From positions 88,162 to 152,161 of the forward strand of contig NZ_BLAF01000024.1 in NCBI RefSeq assembly GCF_009687885.1: DNA of 64,000 bases, given 5' to 3'. The notes under the pieces are model-generated. The model saw nothing but the letters and a program-made list of their open reading frames with translations, had not been told where the DNA came from and ran no database searches. Below are positions 50,902 through 61,475 of this stretch, piece after piece (position 1 is the stretch's first letter; each line of letters starts with the position of its first letter). The translations under genes and the position numbers were made by a program. This DNA comes from Acrocarpospora pleiomorpha (GTDB taxonomy: Bacteria; Actinomycetota; Actinomycetes; Streptosporangiales; Streptosporangiaceae).

Positions 50902-52098
50902 ATGGACATCCACGCCATCGGGGAACGCGTACGCAGCGAACGCGAGCGGGCTGGCCTCACCCAGCGGGAACTGGCCGAATTGGCCGAGCTGTCGCAGCCC
51001 ACCCTGGCCCGAATCGAGCTGGGCACCCGGGCCCAGCTCGCTATCGCCGAACTCGACCGTATTGCCACCGCCTTGCGCATCCCCCTCGCCGATCTCACCC
51101 GCGGCAACCCGGTCCGCGAGCGCGTCCGTATTGCCGCGCGCATCGGCCAGGCCGACCCGGAGGCGACGGCCGCCGCAGTACGGCAGGCCGTTGACATCCT
51201 GGTCCTTGACGACCGGCTGGATCGGCTGACCGCACCGTGCCCCGCCCCCGCCACGACAGCGGCGCCGTACCTGCCCCTGCCCGACCCCGGCACACCGCCC
51301 GAGGCGCAGGGGCAGGCGCTCGCCCGCGCGGTCCGCGATCTCCTCGATCTCGGTGGCGCCCCGCTGGCCGACCCGGGAGAACTCGCCGAAAGGCTGACGG
51401 GCGCGGACACCGCGGTGCTCAACTTCCCCGCCGGGATCAACGGATTCACCCTCACCGACCCCGTCCGCGGCATCGTACTCATCGCCGCAGGATCCCGGGC
51501 CGTCGCCGAACGTCAGCGGTTCACCTTCGCCCACGAACTAGCCAACCTGCTCTTCGGCGATGGCGACCACAGCGACGCGGTCAGTACCCACCGCACCCCT
51601 GCCGAGATCCGCTGCGACGCCTTCGCCCGCCACCTACTGGCCCCGCACGACGGGATCCGCGCCTGGCTCGGACCAGACCACGCCAGCCTCGATGAACGCG
51701 CCTGCGCCCTGCTCGCCCGCCATTTCGGCGTCAGCCTCATGGTGATCCTCATCCAGGCACAGCACATTGGCTTGCTCACGCCTGCCCATGTCAACGAACT
51801 ACGCGGACCAACCGGGGCCCAGCTCGCCCGCCGTTACGGGTGGGCCCAGCAGTACGAACGTGAGCAGGAGGCCGCCCACACCCGGCGCCCACCCCGCCGC
51901 ATCCTCGAACGCGCCACGACCGCATACCGCACCGGACGACTCAGCATCCGGACACTGGCGGCGCTCGAAGGCCGCGACCCAGCCGATCTCGAGAACGGCC
52001 TTTCCGACGCAGGTATCACCCCGCGCCTGGCGCCGGTCCGCCACGCGGACCTCGGACGCCTCCTCACCCGAGCCCGCGCCACCCCGGAGGAGACCTGA
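50902..52098 (+). CDS. XRE-HTH/ImmA-IrrE-like protein with altered zinc motif
   Basis: A 398-residue protein combining an XRE helix-turn-helix (residues 5-65: GERVRSERERAGLTQRELAE, SQPTLARIELGTRAQ) and an ImmA/IrrE-type metalloprotease-like domain (about 165-300). The metal motif reads FTFAHELANLLFGD at about 207-220: His211-Glu212 are present, but the second histidine of HExxH is Asn215. The later conserved acidic/Cys region EIRCDAFARHLLAP is intact. Phage-type relatives cleave the repressor; this one may be non-proteolytic. ATG 50902 follows GGGAGGGAG. A probable partner gene downstream is only a fragment. Confidence 0.9.
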   Translation: MDIHAIGERVRSERERAGLTQRELAELAELSQPTLARIELGTRAQLAIAELDRIATALRIPLADLTRGNPVRERVRIAARIGQADPEATAAAVRQAVDILVLDDRLDRLTAPCPAPATTAAPYLPLPDPGTPPEAQGQALARAVRDLLDLGGAPLADPGELAERLTGADTAVLNFPAGINGFTLTDPVRGIVLIAAGSRAVAERQRFTFAHELANLLFGDGDHSDAVSTHRTPAEIRCDAFARHLLAPHDGIRAWLGPDHASLDERACALLARHFGVSLMVILIQAQHIGLLTPAHVNELRGPTGAQLARRYGWAQQYEREQEAAHTRRPPRRILERATTAYRTGRLSIRTLAALEGRDPADLENGLSDAGITPRLAPVRHADLGRLLTRARATPEET

Positions 52099-52300
52099 GG
52101 CGTGCCCGATCCTGATCGACGTGCTCACTCAGGCAGGGCTCGTCCTCTTGGTCCCGCAGGAGGTGCGCCGCGAGATCACCGGGAAGGATCGGAAATACCC
52201 GGGCCTGCGACAACGCTGGGCGCGACTGGAGGCAAGCGATCGAATCCGCGTGCTCCCCGACCGCATGTGGCGTTCCTGGGGCTGCCGGATGCGGTCATGA
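52097..52300 (+). pseudogene. remnant of the ImmA-associated partner gene
   Basis: Directly after the XRE-ImmA stop, a frame reads PILIDVLTQAGLVLLVPQEV, then REITGKDRKYPGLRQRWARLE, a compact stretch like the middle of a PIN-like protein often placed behind ImmA genes. The expected N-terminal aspartate strand is missing and the end runs out of coding character near 52260. GTG 52121 would be the only possible start. Confidence 0.5.
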
Positions 52301-52369
52301 GCATGCGGACGGGCATCTGCTGGAGGTGGCGCTTGCCATTCCCTGGGACATGCCGCCGCATCGTCCCCT

Positions 52370-52482
52370 GCCGCCAGCCGTCGGCAGAAATCGTCCTCCC
52401 ACCAGTCCATCGAGGCTGCCGCACCGCCGATTAGCACGATGGCCGGGTCCTGCGAGTCACCCATCGTCCACCCCTGCGACAT
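52370..52482 (-). pseudogene. N-terminal fragment of an alpha/beta hydrolase
   Basis: On this strand, MGDSQDPAIVLIGGAAASMD followed by WWEDDFCRRLAAG matches the start of a common actinobacterial alpha/beta hydrolase (GDPxDPxxLLIxGxxASMDWWExxFCxxLA). After RLAAG the sequence becomes unrelated. The rest of 52300-52522 shows no gene I can support. Confidence 0.65.
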
Positions 52483-52522
52483 TACGGCCAGGGGCTGACA
52501 TCCCTTGCGTGCTGCGCGGGCG

Positions 52523-54151
52523 ATGGGTCACTATGGTGTACATGATCTATGGGAAGGGCGGCCACCGCCCCAGCCGGTGAACCCCGGCACGTGGAAGCTG
52601 GGTAGCGATCTCGTCGATGACCGTCCCACCTTCCTCGCACACGCGCTCGCGATGTCCCTGCGGTACGGCCCAGGCCCCTGGCCAGAAGAAGAAGCCCACC
52701 ACCTGCCCGACGACGAGCCTCCACCCGACGACGGAAAACCGATCATGACCAGCGTCGTATGGGATGGCATCGCCAGTCATCACATGCGAGCCGAATCCGA
52801 CGCTGAGCGCGTCACAGAGATCTCGGACCTGCTCACTCGGCTCGTCTCCGATCAACCCCGCCACGCCGACCTCGTCCAACTGCACGATCGGCTTGCCGCG
52901 ACTTCGGCGATCGACGTGGCCGACGACCTCGTCGCCCAGATCCGGCAGCGGCGTCTGCCCAAAGATCGGATCGGCCAGATCGGGCGGCATCTGGCCGAGC
53001 AGGGCACCCGCCGCGACATCGTCAAGATCGGCATTGTGCTGCTCGGGGCCGCGGGTGACGAACATGACCGCGACCTGCTGCTCCTGCTCGGCACGCTGGA
53101 GGAGTTCACCCTCTACGCGGTGATCGCGCTGAGACGCACCCAGCCAAACGGGCAGCGCGCGGTTTACGAGCTGGCGCGCCGCGTCCGGAATTGGGGGCGC
53201 ATCCATGCCGTCGAACGCTTGAAGGGCTGCGACGACCCCGAGATCAAAGGCTGGCTGCTGCGCGAGGGTTTCCGCAACGGCATCTTGAACGAGTACCTGG
53301 CCTACATCGCCGCCACCACCGGTGATCTGTACTCGGCGCTGCTCGAACCCGATGTCGACGACGCCCTGCTCGACGGTGCCGCCGCCATCCTGGCCGCCCT
53401 CGCGGAGGAACACGGCCCGGCTAAGGACATGATCGACTACGCCGACGCGCTGCCCGCCATGAGCCGCTTCGCCGACCTCCTGGCCACGCGGGCGGCCACC
53501 CTCCGCCGACTGAACAACCTGATCGTGATCGCGACGTTCCTGCGGAAGCCCGGCGAGAAGGCACCCTGGCCGGTCGGCGAGATCGCGCGGCTGCGCGGTC
53601 GCTACGACGGCATCCTCGCCGATGCCAGGTGGCGTGACCTCGTGCTGGACCACCTCGCTGACCCGCACCGGCCAGACTTCAACCGTGGGCTGTGGGCGGC
53701 CGAACGGCTTCGGCTGCCGGTCGTCCCGCAGGTCATGGCATATCTGGAGATCGAACCGCTGGACGAGTTCGCCTGGTACCACGCCATCCGCCTGACCACC
53801 TCCGAAGACGTCCACCGGCTCTGCGGGCTCGCGGAGCGGCTGCTGCCGCTGCGGAATCTGGCCAACGGTCCAGGCGATCACTACGGGTTCGGTCCTGGGT
53901 GCGAGCCCGATCGCGCACTGGAATCCGTCGTGAGCGGGCTTAATACCAAGCCAGGCGCGGGGCTGCCGCTGATCGATGTGGCGCTGCGCAACCGGGTTGT
54001 CCGGATCCGCCGTGCCGCGATGTCCGCGTTGACCGCATGGCCACCGGACGCCGTACCGGAAGAAGCCCTCGCCTGGGTGCGCGCCGCGAGCACGGTCGAG
54101 CCCAACGAGGAGATCCGCCGGGAGATGACCGCTTTCCTCGAACACCGGTAG
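52523..54151 (+). CDS. large helical-repeat (HEAT-like) protein, unknown function
   Basis: A 542-residue soluble protein, almost wholly alpha-helical. After a proline- and acid-rich N-terminus (to about 80) it shows repeated helix pairs such as RDIVKIGIVLLGAAGDEHDR, VYELARRVRNWGRIHAVERL and VALRNRVVRIRRAAMSALTA, consistent with HEAT/ARM-type repeats. It includes RLRLPVVPQVMAYLEIEPLD. No enzymatic motif or transmembrane helix. ATG 52523 or an upstream TTG; the ribosome-binding site is unclear. Such scaffolds occur widely in actinomycete accessory regions without known role. Confidence 0.8.
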   Translation: MGHYGVHDLWEGRPPPQPVNPGTWKLGSDLVDDRPTFLAHALAMSLRYGPGPWPEEEAHHLPDDEPPPDDGKPIMTSVVWDGIASHHMRAESDAERVTEISDLLTRLVSDQPRHADLVQLHDRLAATSAIDVADDLVAQIRQRRLPKDRIGQIGRHLAEQGTRRDIVKIGIVLLGAAGDEHDRDLLLLLGTLEEFTLYAVIALRRTQPNGQRAVYELARRVRNWGRIHAVERLKGCDDPEIKGWLLREGFRNGILNEYLAYIAATTGDLYSALLEPDVDDALLDGAAAILAALAEEHGPAKDMIDYADALPAMSRFADLLATRAATLRRLNNLIVIATFLRKPGEKAPWPVGEIARLRGRYDGILADARWRDLVLDHLADPHRPDFNRGLWAAERLRLPVVPQVMAYLEIEPLDEFAWYHAIRLTTSEDVHRLCGLAERLLPLRNLANGPGDHYGFGPGCEPDRALESVVSGLNTKPGAGLPLIDVALRNRVVRIRRAAMSALTAWPPDAVPEEALAWVRAASTVEPNEEIRREMTAFLEHR

Positions 54152-54267
54152 AGCCGGGCTCTGTGTCGGGGCACAAACGCGACGGCCGGAATGTTGCGGC
54201 GCAGCGCGCAGACTCGGCCGTCGCGGCCCTGCGACCTTGGGGGGACCCGACGAGGTGAGGAGCGGAG

Positions 54268-54557
54268 ATGGCCATCGAGCAGGATCGGGGCACCGGCGCG
54301 CCGCGGCCCTTCCGGCCGGCGTGGTCGCGGAGTTCGTGGGTGAGCTACTGGCAGGGTCACGACGAGGGCATCGCGGTCGCGTTCACCGGTGCAGGCCCGC
54401 GCCCGCCCATGAGCCTCCGCAACGTCCTGCTGCTCACTGGCGACCACCCGGACGCCAAGCCCGTCTTCGACCTGGACGGCGTCCAGCTCGTCTGGACCGC
54501 ACGCACGCTGCGCCACGACGGGACGCTGCTGTCGCAGGGCATGGCCGTACGGGTGGG
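54268..54557 (+). pseudogene. 5' part of a hypothetical gene
   Basis: A good start (ATG 54268 with GGAGCGGAG) and GC-rich coding sequence: RPFRPAWSRSSWVSYWQGHD, AFTGAGPRPPMSLRNVLLLT and VFDLDGVQLVWTARTLRHDG. It enters the 3' end of the TetR gene of the other strand at 54558 without a stop, and from there only antisense-like sequence follows to TGA 54954. It therefore looks like the surviving 95 codons of a longer gene. No family recognised. Confidence 0.45.
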
Positions 54558-55109
54558 TCAAGTGAGGGCGCGGCGTAGTAGGAGCCAGGCGCGGGTGGCG
54601 GTTGGGCGGCGGGAGGGTGCTGGGGTTTTGGCCAGGAGGCTGGCGATCATGCTGATTGCGAGGCGTAGTTCGTCGGTTCCTACGTCGGGTCTGATTACGC
54701 CGGATTGTCTGGCCTGGTCGAGTTTGCTGGCGAGCACGATGGTCATGCGTGCGTCGATGCGGGCGAGGTCGGCTTCCAGTGAGGACGGGCTGATCATGTC
54801 GATGAAGGCGGTCGAGGCGATGGCCTGGTCGGTGAGGAGGGCGAGGAGGTCCTCCAGGGTGGAGGCAGGCTTGGCGGCCAGGGTTTCCATGGCGGTGATG
54901 TTGTCCTCGAAGACGGCCAGGGCGAGGGTCATGCGGTTGGGGAAGTGCCGGTAGAGGCTGCCCTGGCCTACGCCTGCCCGGCGGGCGACCGCGCTTAGGG
55001 GTGCGTCGTATCCAGCGGTGGCGAAGACCGCGCGCGCTGCCGCGATCAGCGCTGCCCGGTTTTCCGCGGCGGCGCTGGGGCCCCTGTTGACGCGCTGCGC
55101 ATTCGTCAT
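54558..55109 (-). CDS. TetR/AcrR-family regulator of the SDR-flavoprotein operon
   Basis: A 183-residue regulator. The HTH is clear: AALIAAARAVFATAGYDAPL, SAVARRAGVGQGSLYRHFPN, then MTLALAVFEDNITAME. The C-terminal domain is helical. It is divergent from the SDR gene, with a 24-bp operator between. Its 3' end abuts a truncated gene. Confidence 0.93.
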   Translation of the reverse strand: MTNAQRVNRGPSAAAENRAALIAAARAVFATAGYDAPLSAVARRAGVGQGSLYRHFPNRMTLALAVFEDNITAMETLAAKPASTLEDLLALLTDQAIASTAFIDMISPSSLEADLARIDARMTIVLASKLDQARQSGVIRPDVGTDELRLAISMIASLLAKTPAPSRRPTATRAWLLLRRALT

Positions 55110-55123
55110 ACAAGCTACCGTAC

Positions 55124-55147
55124 CAACCGGACAAAGTTGTCCGGTTG
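55124..55147. promoter_or_regulatory. TetR operator
   Basis: CAACCGGACAA, AG, TTGTCCGGTTG: 11-bp perfect arms. It lies 14 bp before the TetR gene and 19 bp before the SDR gene, so it should control both. Confidence 0.92.
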
Positions 55148-55166
55148 TTGCGGAAGGGATCGTGCC

Positions 55167-55919
55167 ATGACCGACCTAGCCGACAAGACCTGCCTGGTGA
55201 CGGGGGCGGGCTCAGGGATCGGGCGGGCTATGGCCCGCGCCTTCGCGGAGGCAGGCGCACGTGTGGTGGTCTGCGACATCAATGAGGTGTCCGCCCGGCA
55301 AACCGCCGCGGAAATCGGCTCCGATACCCTCGCGGTCCCGGCCGATGTCGGCGACGAGGCGTCGGTCAATGCGCTGGTCGAGCGGGCCATCGGCGAGTAC
55401 GGCCGGATCGACGTGCTGTGCAACAACGCGGGGATCCTCGACACCATGGCGCTGCCCGCCGAGATCTCGGTCCAGACCTGGGATCGCGTGCTGCGGGTGA
55501 ACCTGAGCGGCACATTCCTGCTCACTCGCGCCGTCCTGCCGCACATGCTCGGCCAGGGGGGTGGCGCGATCATCAACACCGCCTCCGAGGCCGGCATCCG
55601 CGGGGGTGCCGCCGGTGTCGCCTACACCGCGTCCAAGCACGGCGTCGTCGGTATCACCCGCAGCGTTGCCTGGGCGTACGCCAAGGACGGCATCCGCTGC
55701 AACGCCATCCTGCCGGGCCCCACCGAGACCGGCATCAGCGAGTCGTCCGGCGGTTTCGACCCCGCGGGCGCCGCCCGCCTGGGACCCGTGCTCGCGCTCG
55801 GCGAGCGGCTGGCGCAGCCCGAGCACATGGCCAGTGTGGCCGTCTTCCTCGCCTCTGACGCCGCCGCGTTCATCAACGGGGCACTCGTACCCGTGGACGG
55901 CGGCTGGTCGGCGGCCTGA
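55167..55919 (+). CDS. short-chain dehydrogenase/reductase
   Basis: A 250-residue classical SDR. Cofactor motif TGAGSGIG at 12-19, Asp37 in VVVCDIN pointing to NAD, NNAG near 86-89, and catalytic Ser140-Tyr153-Lys157 (NTASEAG, YTASKHG). The C-terminal LVPVDGGWSA is standard. ATG 55167 follows GGAAGGGA. First gene of a TetR-controlled pair with a KstD-like flavoprotein; such pairs often act on steroid or terpenoid alcohols and ketones (inference). Confidence 0.95.
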   Translation: MTDLADKTCLVTGAGSGIGRAMARAFAEAGARVVVCDINEVSARQTAAEIGSDTLAVPADVGDEASVNALVERAIGEYGRIDVLCNNAGILDTMALPAEISVQTWDRVLRVNLSGTFLLTRAVLPHMLGQGGGAIINTASEAGIRGGAAGVAYTASKHGVVGITRSVAWAYAKDGIRCNAILPGPTETGISESSGGFDPAGAARLGPVLALGERLAQPEHMASVAVFLASDAAAFINGALVPVDGGWSAA

Positions 55920-55939
55920 ACGATCGGAGGGTCAGCACG

Positions 55940-57570
55940 ATGGACGAGCAATGGGACAAAGTCGTCGACATCCTGGTCGCGGGATCGGGCGCCGCGGGGC
56001 TGACTGCGGCCATTACCGCCGCCGACGCGAGGCTCGACGTCCTGGTCGTGGAGAGCACGGCCAAGTGGGGCGGCACCACGGCGATCTCCGGCGGAGGGCT
56101 GTGGATGCCGGTCAATCCGCTCATGGTCCGGGCGGGCGTCGCCGACTCCAGAGAGGAGGCCCTGCGCTACATGCAGGAGGCGATCGGCGAGGCGGGACCG
56201 GCCTCCTCGGGCGAGCGCCGCCGGGCCTTCCTGGACAGCGGGCCGGAGGTGGTCCGGCTGCTCGGCCGCCTGGGCGTACGGTGGCGGCGTTCGCCCGACT
56301 ACCCCGACTACTATCCCGACCGGCCCGGCGGCAAGGTGGGGCGCGGGATCGAGGTGGCGCGCCGTTCGACACCAAGCGGCTGGGATCCTGGTATTCGACC
56401 TCGCGAGCCGCCGACGGCCTGCCCGCGCCGGTGATGACCAACGATGTGTGGCTGCTCGCGCGGGCCTGGTCCACGCCGAGCGGGTTCGTGCGTGGGGCGC
56501 GCTTCGTGTTCCGTACCATCGGCGGACTGGCGACCGGCAAGCGCCTGGTCGGGCTGGGGGGTGCGCTCAGCTGCTCGCTCATGTGGATCGTGCGGGATCA
56601 GCAGACTCCCGTCTGGTTGTCCTCCCCGATCGTGGATCTGGTTGTCGAGGACGGCGCCGTCGTGGGCGCGGTGGTCGACAAGGAGGGGCGTCAGGTGCGC
56701 GTACGGGCCCGGCGGGGTGTCGTGCTGGCGGCCGGTGGCTTCGCCCGCAACAAGGAGTGGCGGATGAAGCACCATGGCGTCCCCGGCTACTCCGCCGCCC
56801 CGGAGGGCGACCTCGGCACCGCCATCGGCATCGGCGCGGGCGTGGGCGCAGCGCTTGAACTGATGGACGACGCCTGGTGGGGCGCGGGCACGGTCGGTCC
56901 GGACGGCAGCCACGGCTTCATCCTGTCCGAGCGGTCGATGCCCTTCTCCATCGTGGTGGACGCGGCCGGCGACCGCTTCACCAACGAGTCGGCGTCCTAC
57001 ATCGATTTCGGCCACGCCATGCTGGGACACACCGTACCCGGACCGACCTGGCTGATCACCGACGTACGGCATACCCGCCGCTACCTGTCCACGTCCTACC
57101 TGGGCCGCAAGAAGCAGTGGCTGGCCGCGGGCATCCTGGTCGAAGCCCCCACGCTGAACGAACTGGCCGAGCGGATCGACGCCGACCCCGCACGGCTGGC
57201 CGCGACCGTCGACCGGTTCAACGGCTTCGCCCAGACCGGCGTCGACGCCGACTTCGGCCGCGGCAGGACCGTCTACGACAACTACTACGGCGACCCCAGG
57301 GTCAAGCCCAACCCCAACCTCGGCCCGCTGGAGCGCGGCCCCTTCCGCGCGCTCCGCCTGTATCCGGGCGACCTGGGCACCAAGGGCGGCCTGCTGACCG
57401 ACGCCGACGCCAGGGTGCTGCGGGAGGACGGCTCGGCCATCCCCGGCCTGTACGCCGCCGGCAACACCACCGCCTCGGTCATGGGCCGCACCTACCCGGG
57501 CCCCGGCTCGACCATCGGCCCGGCCGTCGTGTTCGGCTACCGCGCCGCCCGGCATGCCGCAAAGCGGTAG
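55940..57570 (+). pseudogene. KstD-like FAD-dependent dehydrogenase, frameshifted
   Basis: The two halves of one flavoprotein lie in different frames. The first (55940-about 56360) starts VDILVAGSGAAGLTAAITAA and continues WGGTTAISGGGLWMP and PGGKVGRGIEVA. The second runs from PFDTKRLGSWYSTSRAADGL to GLYAAGNTTASVMGRTYPGP and GPAVVFGYRAA at 57570. The break is at 56356-56361, where GTGGCGCGCCG stands for an expected GTGGCGCCG: a 2-base GC duplication. Restoring the frame gives about 542 residues, like 3-ketosteroid delta1-dehydrogenase relatives. Either a recent pseudogene or a sequencing error. Confidence 0.88.
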
Positions 57571-57711
57571 GACCTCGCCTGCGGGAACCGCGGAATCGCC
57601 GACGCGGCCCAGCGCGCCGGTGTCGGCCTGATCGCCACCCACAATCAGCCGAAACGTGAGCCGCTTCCCCCATCGCCGGGTATCTGCGCGCCCCTGCTAC
57701 AGTCAACGAAT

Positions 57712-58704
57712 ATGAAAATCATTCCCATGCGCTGGGGAGTCGCGGCCTGCCTGTTGATGACACTCACGGCCTGCGGCAACGGCGTGTCTAAGAAGCAGGA
57801 GCCCGGGGCACAGGCAGTGCGGCTGAAGAGCTGTGCCCTCCCCCTGCAGGTCACCTCCTCCCCCCGGCGAGCCGTTGCCATGGAGCAAAACGCGACGGAG
57901 ATCATGCTGACTCTCGGGCTGGGAGGGCAGATGGTCGGCACGGCGTACCAGACCGACCCGGTGCTGCCGGAACTCAAGGAGGCCTACGCGCGGGTCCCGG
58001 TGCTCGCCAAGCAGTACCCCGGCCGGGAGGCGCTGCTATCCAGCAGGCCGGACTTCGTCTACTCCATGCGCGCCTCAGCCTACGCACCTGAAGCGGCAGG
58101 GCCTCGGGACGGCCTCGCCAAGCTGGGCGTTCCCGCCTACCTGTCGTCCAACGACTGCGAGGACCCCGCACTGATCCCGCCGTCCGCGGAGATCGAGGCG
58201 CTGTACACCGAGATCGAGGAAATCGCCAGGATCTTCGGTGTTCAGGACCGGGGACAGACCGTGGTCGCTGAGCTGCGCCGACGACTGGAGGAGGCGAAGC
58301 GCTCGGCGCCCGCGAACCTGGACGCGAGTGTCATGTGGTACTACTCCGGCACCAAAACGCCGATCATCGCCGGCGACACAGGCTTGCCGGGCACCTTCAG
58401 CGAGTTGCTGAAGGTGCGCAATGCCTTCGCCGACATCTCCCGGCAGTGGGCGGAAGGCAGCTGGGAGGAGATCGCGACACGTGATCCAGACGTGATCGTG
58501 CTGGCTGACCTCACCCGGGGCGGCGACGGTGACAGCGCGCAGGCCAAGAAGGACTTCCTCCGGAACGACCCCGTCGCTTCCCAGCTCACCGCGGTCAAGG
58601 AAAACCGGTTCATCGTCGTCCCCGCGTCATCGCTGGACCCATCCATCCGCAGCGTCAGCGCGATCGAGCAGGTCGGCCAGGGACTGGCCCGCCTGTACGG
58701 CTGA
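57712..58704 (+). CDS. FecB-type metal-chelate/cofactor-binding lipoprotein
   Basis: A 330-residue periplasmic-binding protein of the iron-siderophore/cobalamin class. Lipobox LTAC gives Cys21 (counted from ATG 57712). The TroA/BtuF-like fold shows RRAVAMEQNATEIMLTLGLG, SSRPDFVYSMR, and ATRDPDVIVLADL. ATG 57712 or 57727 may be the start; the shorter form would move an A+T-rich TGAAAATCATT element into the promoter. It heads a cluster with a methyltransferase, a FecCD permease and an ATPase. The ligand (siderophore, corrinoid, or an F420-0-like cofactor as in a related family) is not known. Confidence 0.92.
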   Translation: MKIIPMRWGVAACLLMTLTACGNGVSKKQEPGAQAVRLKSCALPLQVTSSPRRAVAMEQNATEIMLTLGLGGQMVGTAYQTDPVLPELKEAYARVPVLAKQYPGREALLSSRPDFVYSMRASAYAPEAAGPRDGLAKLGVPAYLSSNDCEDPALIPPSAEIEALYTEIEEIARIFGVQDRGQTVVAELRRRLEEAKRSAPANLDASVMWYYSGTKTPIIAGDTGLPGTFSELLKVRNAFADISRQWAEGSWEEIATRDPDVIVLADLTRGGDGDSAQAKKDFLRNDPVASQLTAVKENRFIVVPASSLDPSIRSVSAIEQVGQGLARLYG

Positions 58705-58726
58705 ACCACCATTGGCAGGAGACATC

Positions 58727-59494
58727 ATGACCATTTCCGATACCTCCCTCACTGCCCGCGACCTGCTGGACCGGTGGGAACAGCAGCAGAGCGCCTATGT
58801 GGCGCACCGTGAGAACCGCTTTCTCGTCATGCTCGAAATCCTTCGCCTGCACTCCCCGGAGACGCTCACCGTGCTGGATCTGGCCTGCGGTCCTGGCTCG
58901 ATCTCCGACCGTGTGCTCGCGCGGCTGCCCGGCTCCCGCGTGGTCGCGACCGACTACGACCCCGTGCTCGCCCGGCTCGCCGAAACGGCCCTCGCCGAGT
59001 ACGGCACCCGGTCGGAAGTGATCGACGCCGACCTCGCCACACCGGGGTGGGCGGACGCGTTCAGGCCATGGCGGTTCGACGCCGTGCTGACCTCGACGGC
59101 ATTGCACTGGCTCTCGCCAGGACAGTTGCTGGGTGTCTACACCGAACTGGCGGGCATCCTGCCGCCGGGCGCTCTCCTGCTCAACGCCGATCACCTCCGG
59201 TTCGAGCCGCATCTGCCCACCCTGCGCGAGATCTCCGCCGGCCACGACGCGCAGGTGCAGGGTTCCGCCTTCGCGGCGGGCGTCCCGACTTGGGATCAAT
59301 GGTGGGCCATGGCCGCGGAGATTCCCGAGTTGGCCGAGCGGCTCCCCGAACGCGAGCGCCGCTTCGCGGATCGGCCGCCTCAGCCCCTGGCCCCCCTGGA
59401 GTTCCACTTGGCCGCGCTGCGCACCGCCGGCTTCGCCGAGGTCGGCACCGTATGGCAGTACCTCGACGACTACGTCGTCTTCGCCAGACGATGA
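58727..59494 (+). CDS. class I SAM-dependent methyltransferase
   Basis: A 255-residue methyltransferase. Motif I is VLDLACGPGSISDRVLARLP, followed by the acidic VVATDYDP and VIDADLATPGW. FDAVLTSTALHWLSPGQL is motif IV/V. It lies between the binding protein and permease genes and overlaps the permease start as ATGA, so it belongs to the uptake operon. It may modify the imported chelate or its precursor (inference). RBS GCAGGAG. Confidence 0.93.
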   Translation: MTISDTSLTARDLLDRWEQQQSAYVAHRENRFLVMLEILRLHSPETLTVLDLACGPGSISDRVLARLPGSRVVATDYDPVLARLAETALAEYGTRSEVIDADLATPGWADAFRPWRFDAVLTSTALHWLSPGQLLGVYTELAGILPPGALLLNADHLRFEPHLPTLREISAGHDAQVQGSAFAAGVPTWDQWWAMAAEIPELAERLPERERRFADRPPQPLAPLEFHLAALRTAGFAEVGTVWQYLDDYVVFARR

Positions 59495-60554
59495 CGACGG
59501 CGACACGCTCCGCCCCCGATCAGGGGACCCCCGTTCCCTCACGCTGGCCTCGCGCCACGCTCACCATCGTTTCGGGGTCGCTGATCCTGCCGGTGGCGAT
59601 CGTGGTGGCTTCGATCGTCGGTGCCGCCGGGCTCTCGTCCGGCGACGTCCTGCGAACGATCGCGGTGCACGTCGGCGTGCCCGTGGAGCCGCTCCCGGCA
59701 CTCGACGACGGGATCATCTGGGAGCTGCGCCTGCCCAGGGTGTTGCTGGCCGTACTGGTAGGTGGCGGGCTGGCGGTGTGCGGGGCGGTGTTGCAGGCCC
59801 TGACCCGCAACCCGCTGGCCGATCCCTACCTGCTCGGCGTCTCCTCCGGCGCGTCCACCGGTGCGGTGCTGGTGCTGGTGCTCGGGGTCTGGAGCGGCGC
59901 CGCGGCCCTGTCGGCGGGTGCCTTCGCCGGTAGCCTGCTCGCCTTCTGCTGCGTCCTCGCCGTGATCCGCATGAGATCGGGCGGCTCGGTCTGGATTGTG
60001 CTGGCCGGAGTCGTGGTGTCCCAGATGTTCAGCGCGTTGACGAGCCTGATCGTCATCTGGGCCGGCGACGCGCAGAGCACGCGCGGGGTGACCTTCTGGT
60101 TGCTGGGCTCGCTGGCGTCGGCCACCTGGACGGGTGTGGCCCTGTGCGCCTTGGTCACCGCGGCCGGCGTGCTCTGGTGCTGGGCGGCGTCCCCGGCGCT
60201 CGACGCCTTCGCCTTCGGCAGGGAGGCCGCCGCGTCACTCGGCATCGCCCCCGCCAGGACCGAACTGGCGTTGTTCGTCGCCACCGCGCTCACGACGGCC
60301 GTCGTGGTATCGGCCAGCGGCGCGATCGGATTCGTCGGCCTGGTCGTCCCGCATGCCGTACGCGCTCTGGTCGGCAGCCGTCATCGTCGGTTGCTGCCAG
60401 CCTGTGCCTTGTACGGCGGCATCTTGCTCCTGGGTGCGGACACTGTCGCCCGCACCGCGTTCACCCCGCGGGAGATTCCGGTCGGCGTGCTGACGGCGCT
60501 GACCGGCGTGCCGGTATTCGCGGTCATCATGTGGCGACGGAGGGACCCGGCGGG

Positions 60555-60558
<4 letters not shown>
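59491..60558 (+). CDS. FecCD-family ABC transporter permease
   Basis: A 355-residue permease with about ten helices. Signature blocks: WELRLPRVLLAVLVGGGLAV, QALTRNPLADPYLLGVSSGA, and GAIGFVGLVVPHAVRALVG, followed by PREIPVGVLTALTGVPVFAV, all diagnostic of FecCD/BtuC. Overlaps the methyltransferase and ATPase genes by 4 bp each. It probably forms a homodimer, as no second permease is encoded. Confidence 0.95.
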
Positions 60559-61340
<782 letters not shown>

Positions 61341-61475
61341 GCAGTGACCAACTCCGGTCCGTGCGCGGCGAAGGTCTCGCCGTCCATTTGTCGGGCAGCA
61401 GCGAAAAGGGTTTGCGCACCTGGCGGCAGGTTCGATAGAACGTCTCGTCCGAACAACGAGAGGAGGGATGAGCCG

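Noticed and set aside
57571..57711. Open plus-strand stretch with a GIADAAQRAGVGLIATHN-like translation after the flavoprotein
   Set aside because: Short, without a start or ribosome-binding site; similarity to any family is not convincing.
57708..57727. Zur- or iron-type box at the FecB-like gene start
   Set aside because: TGAAAATCATTCCCA pairs at only five of seven positions and overlaps the best start codon; too weak to call beside the clear site at 23892.
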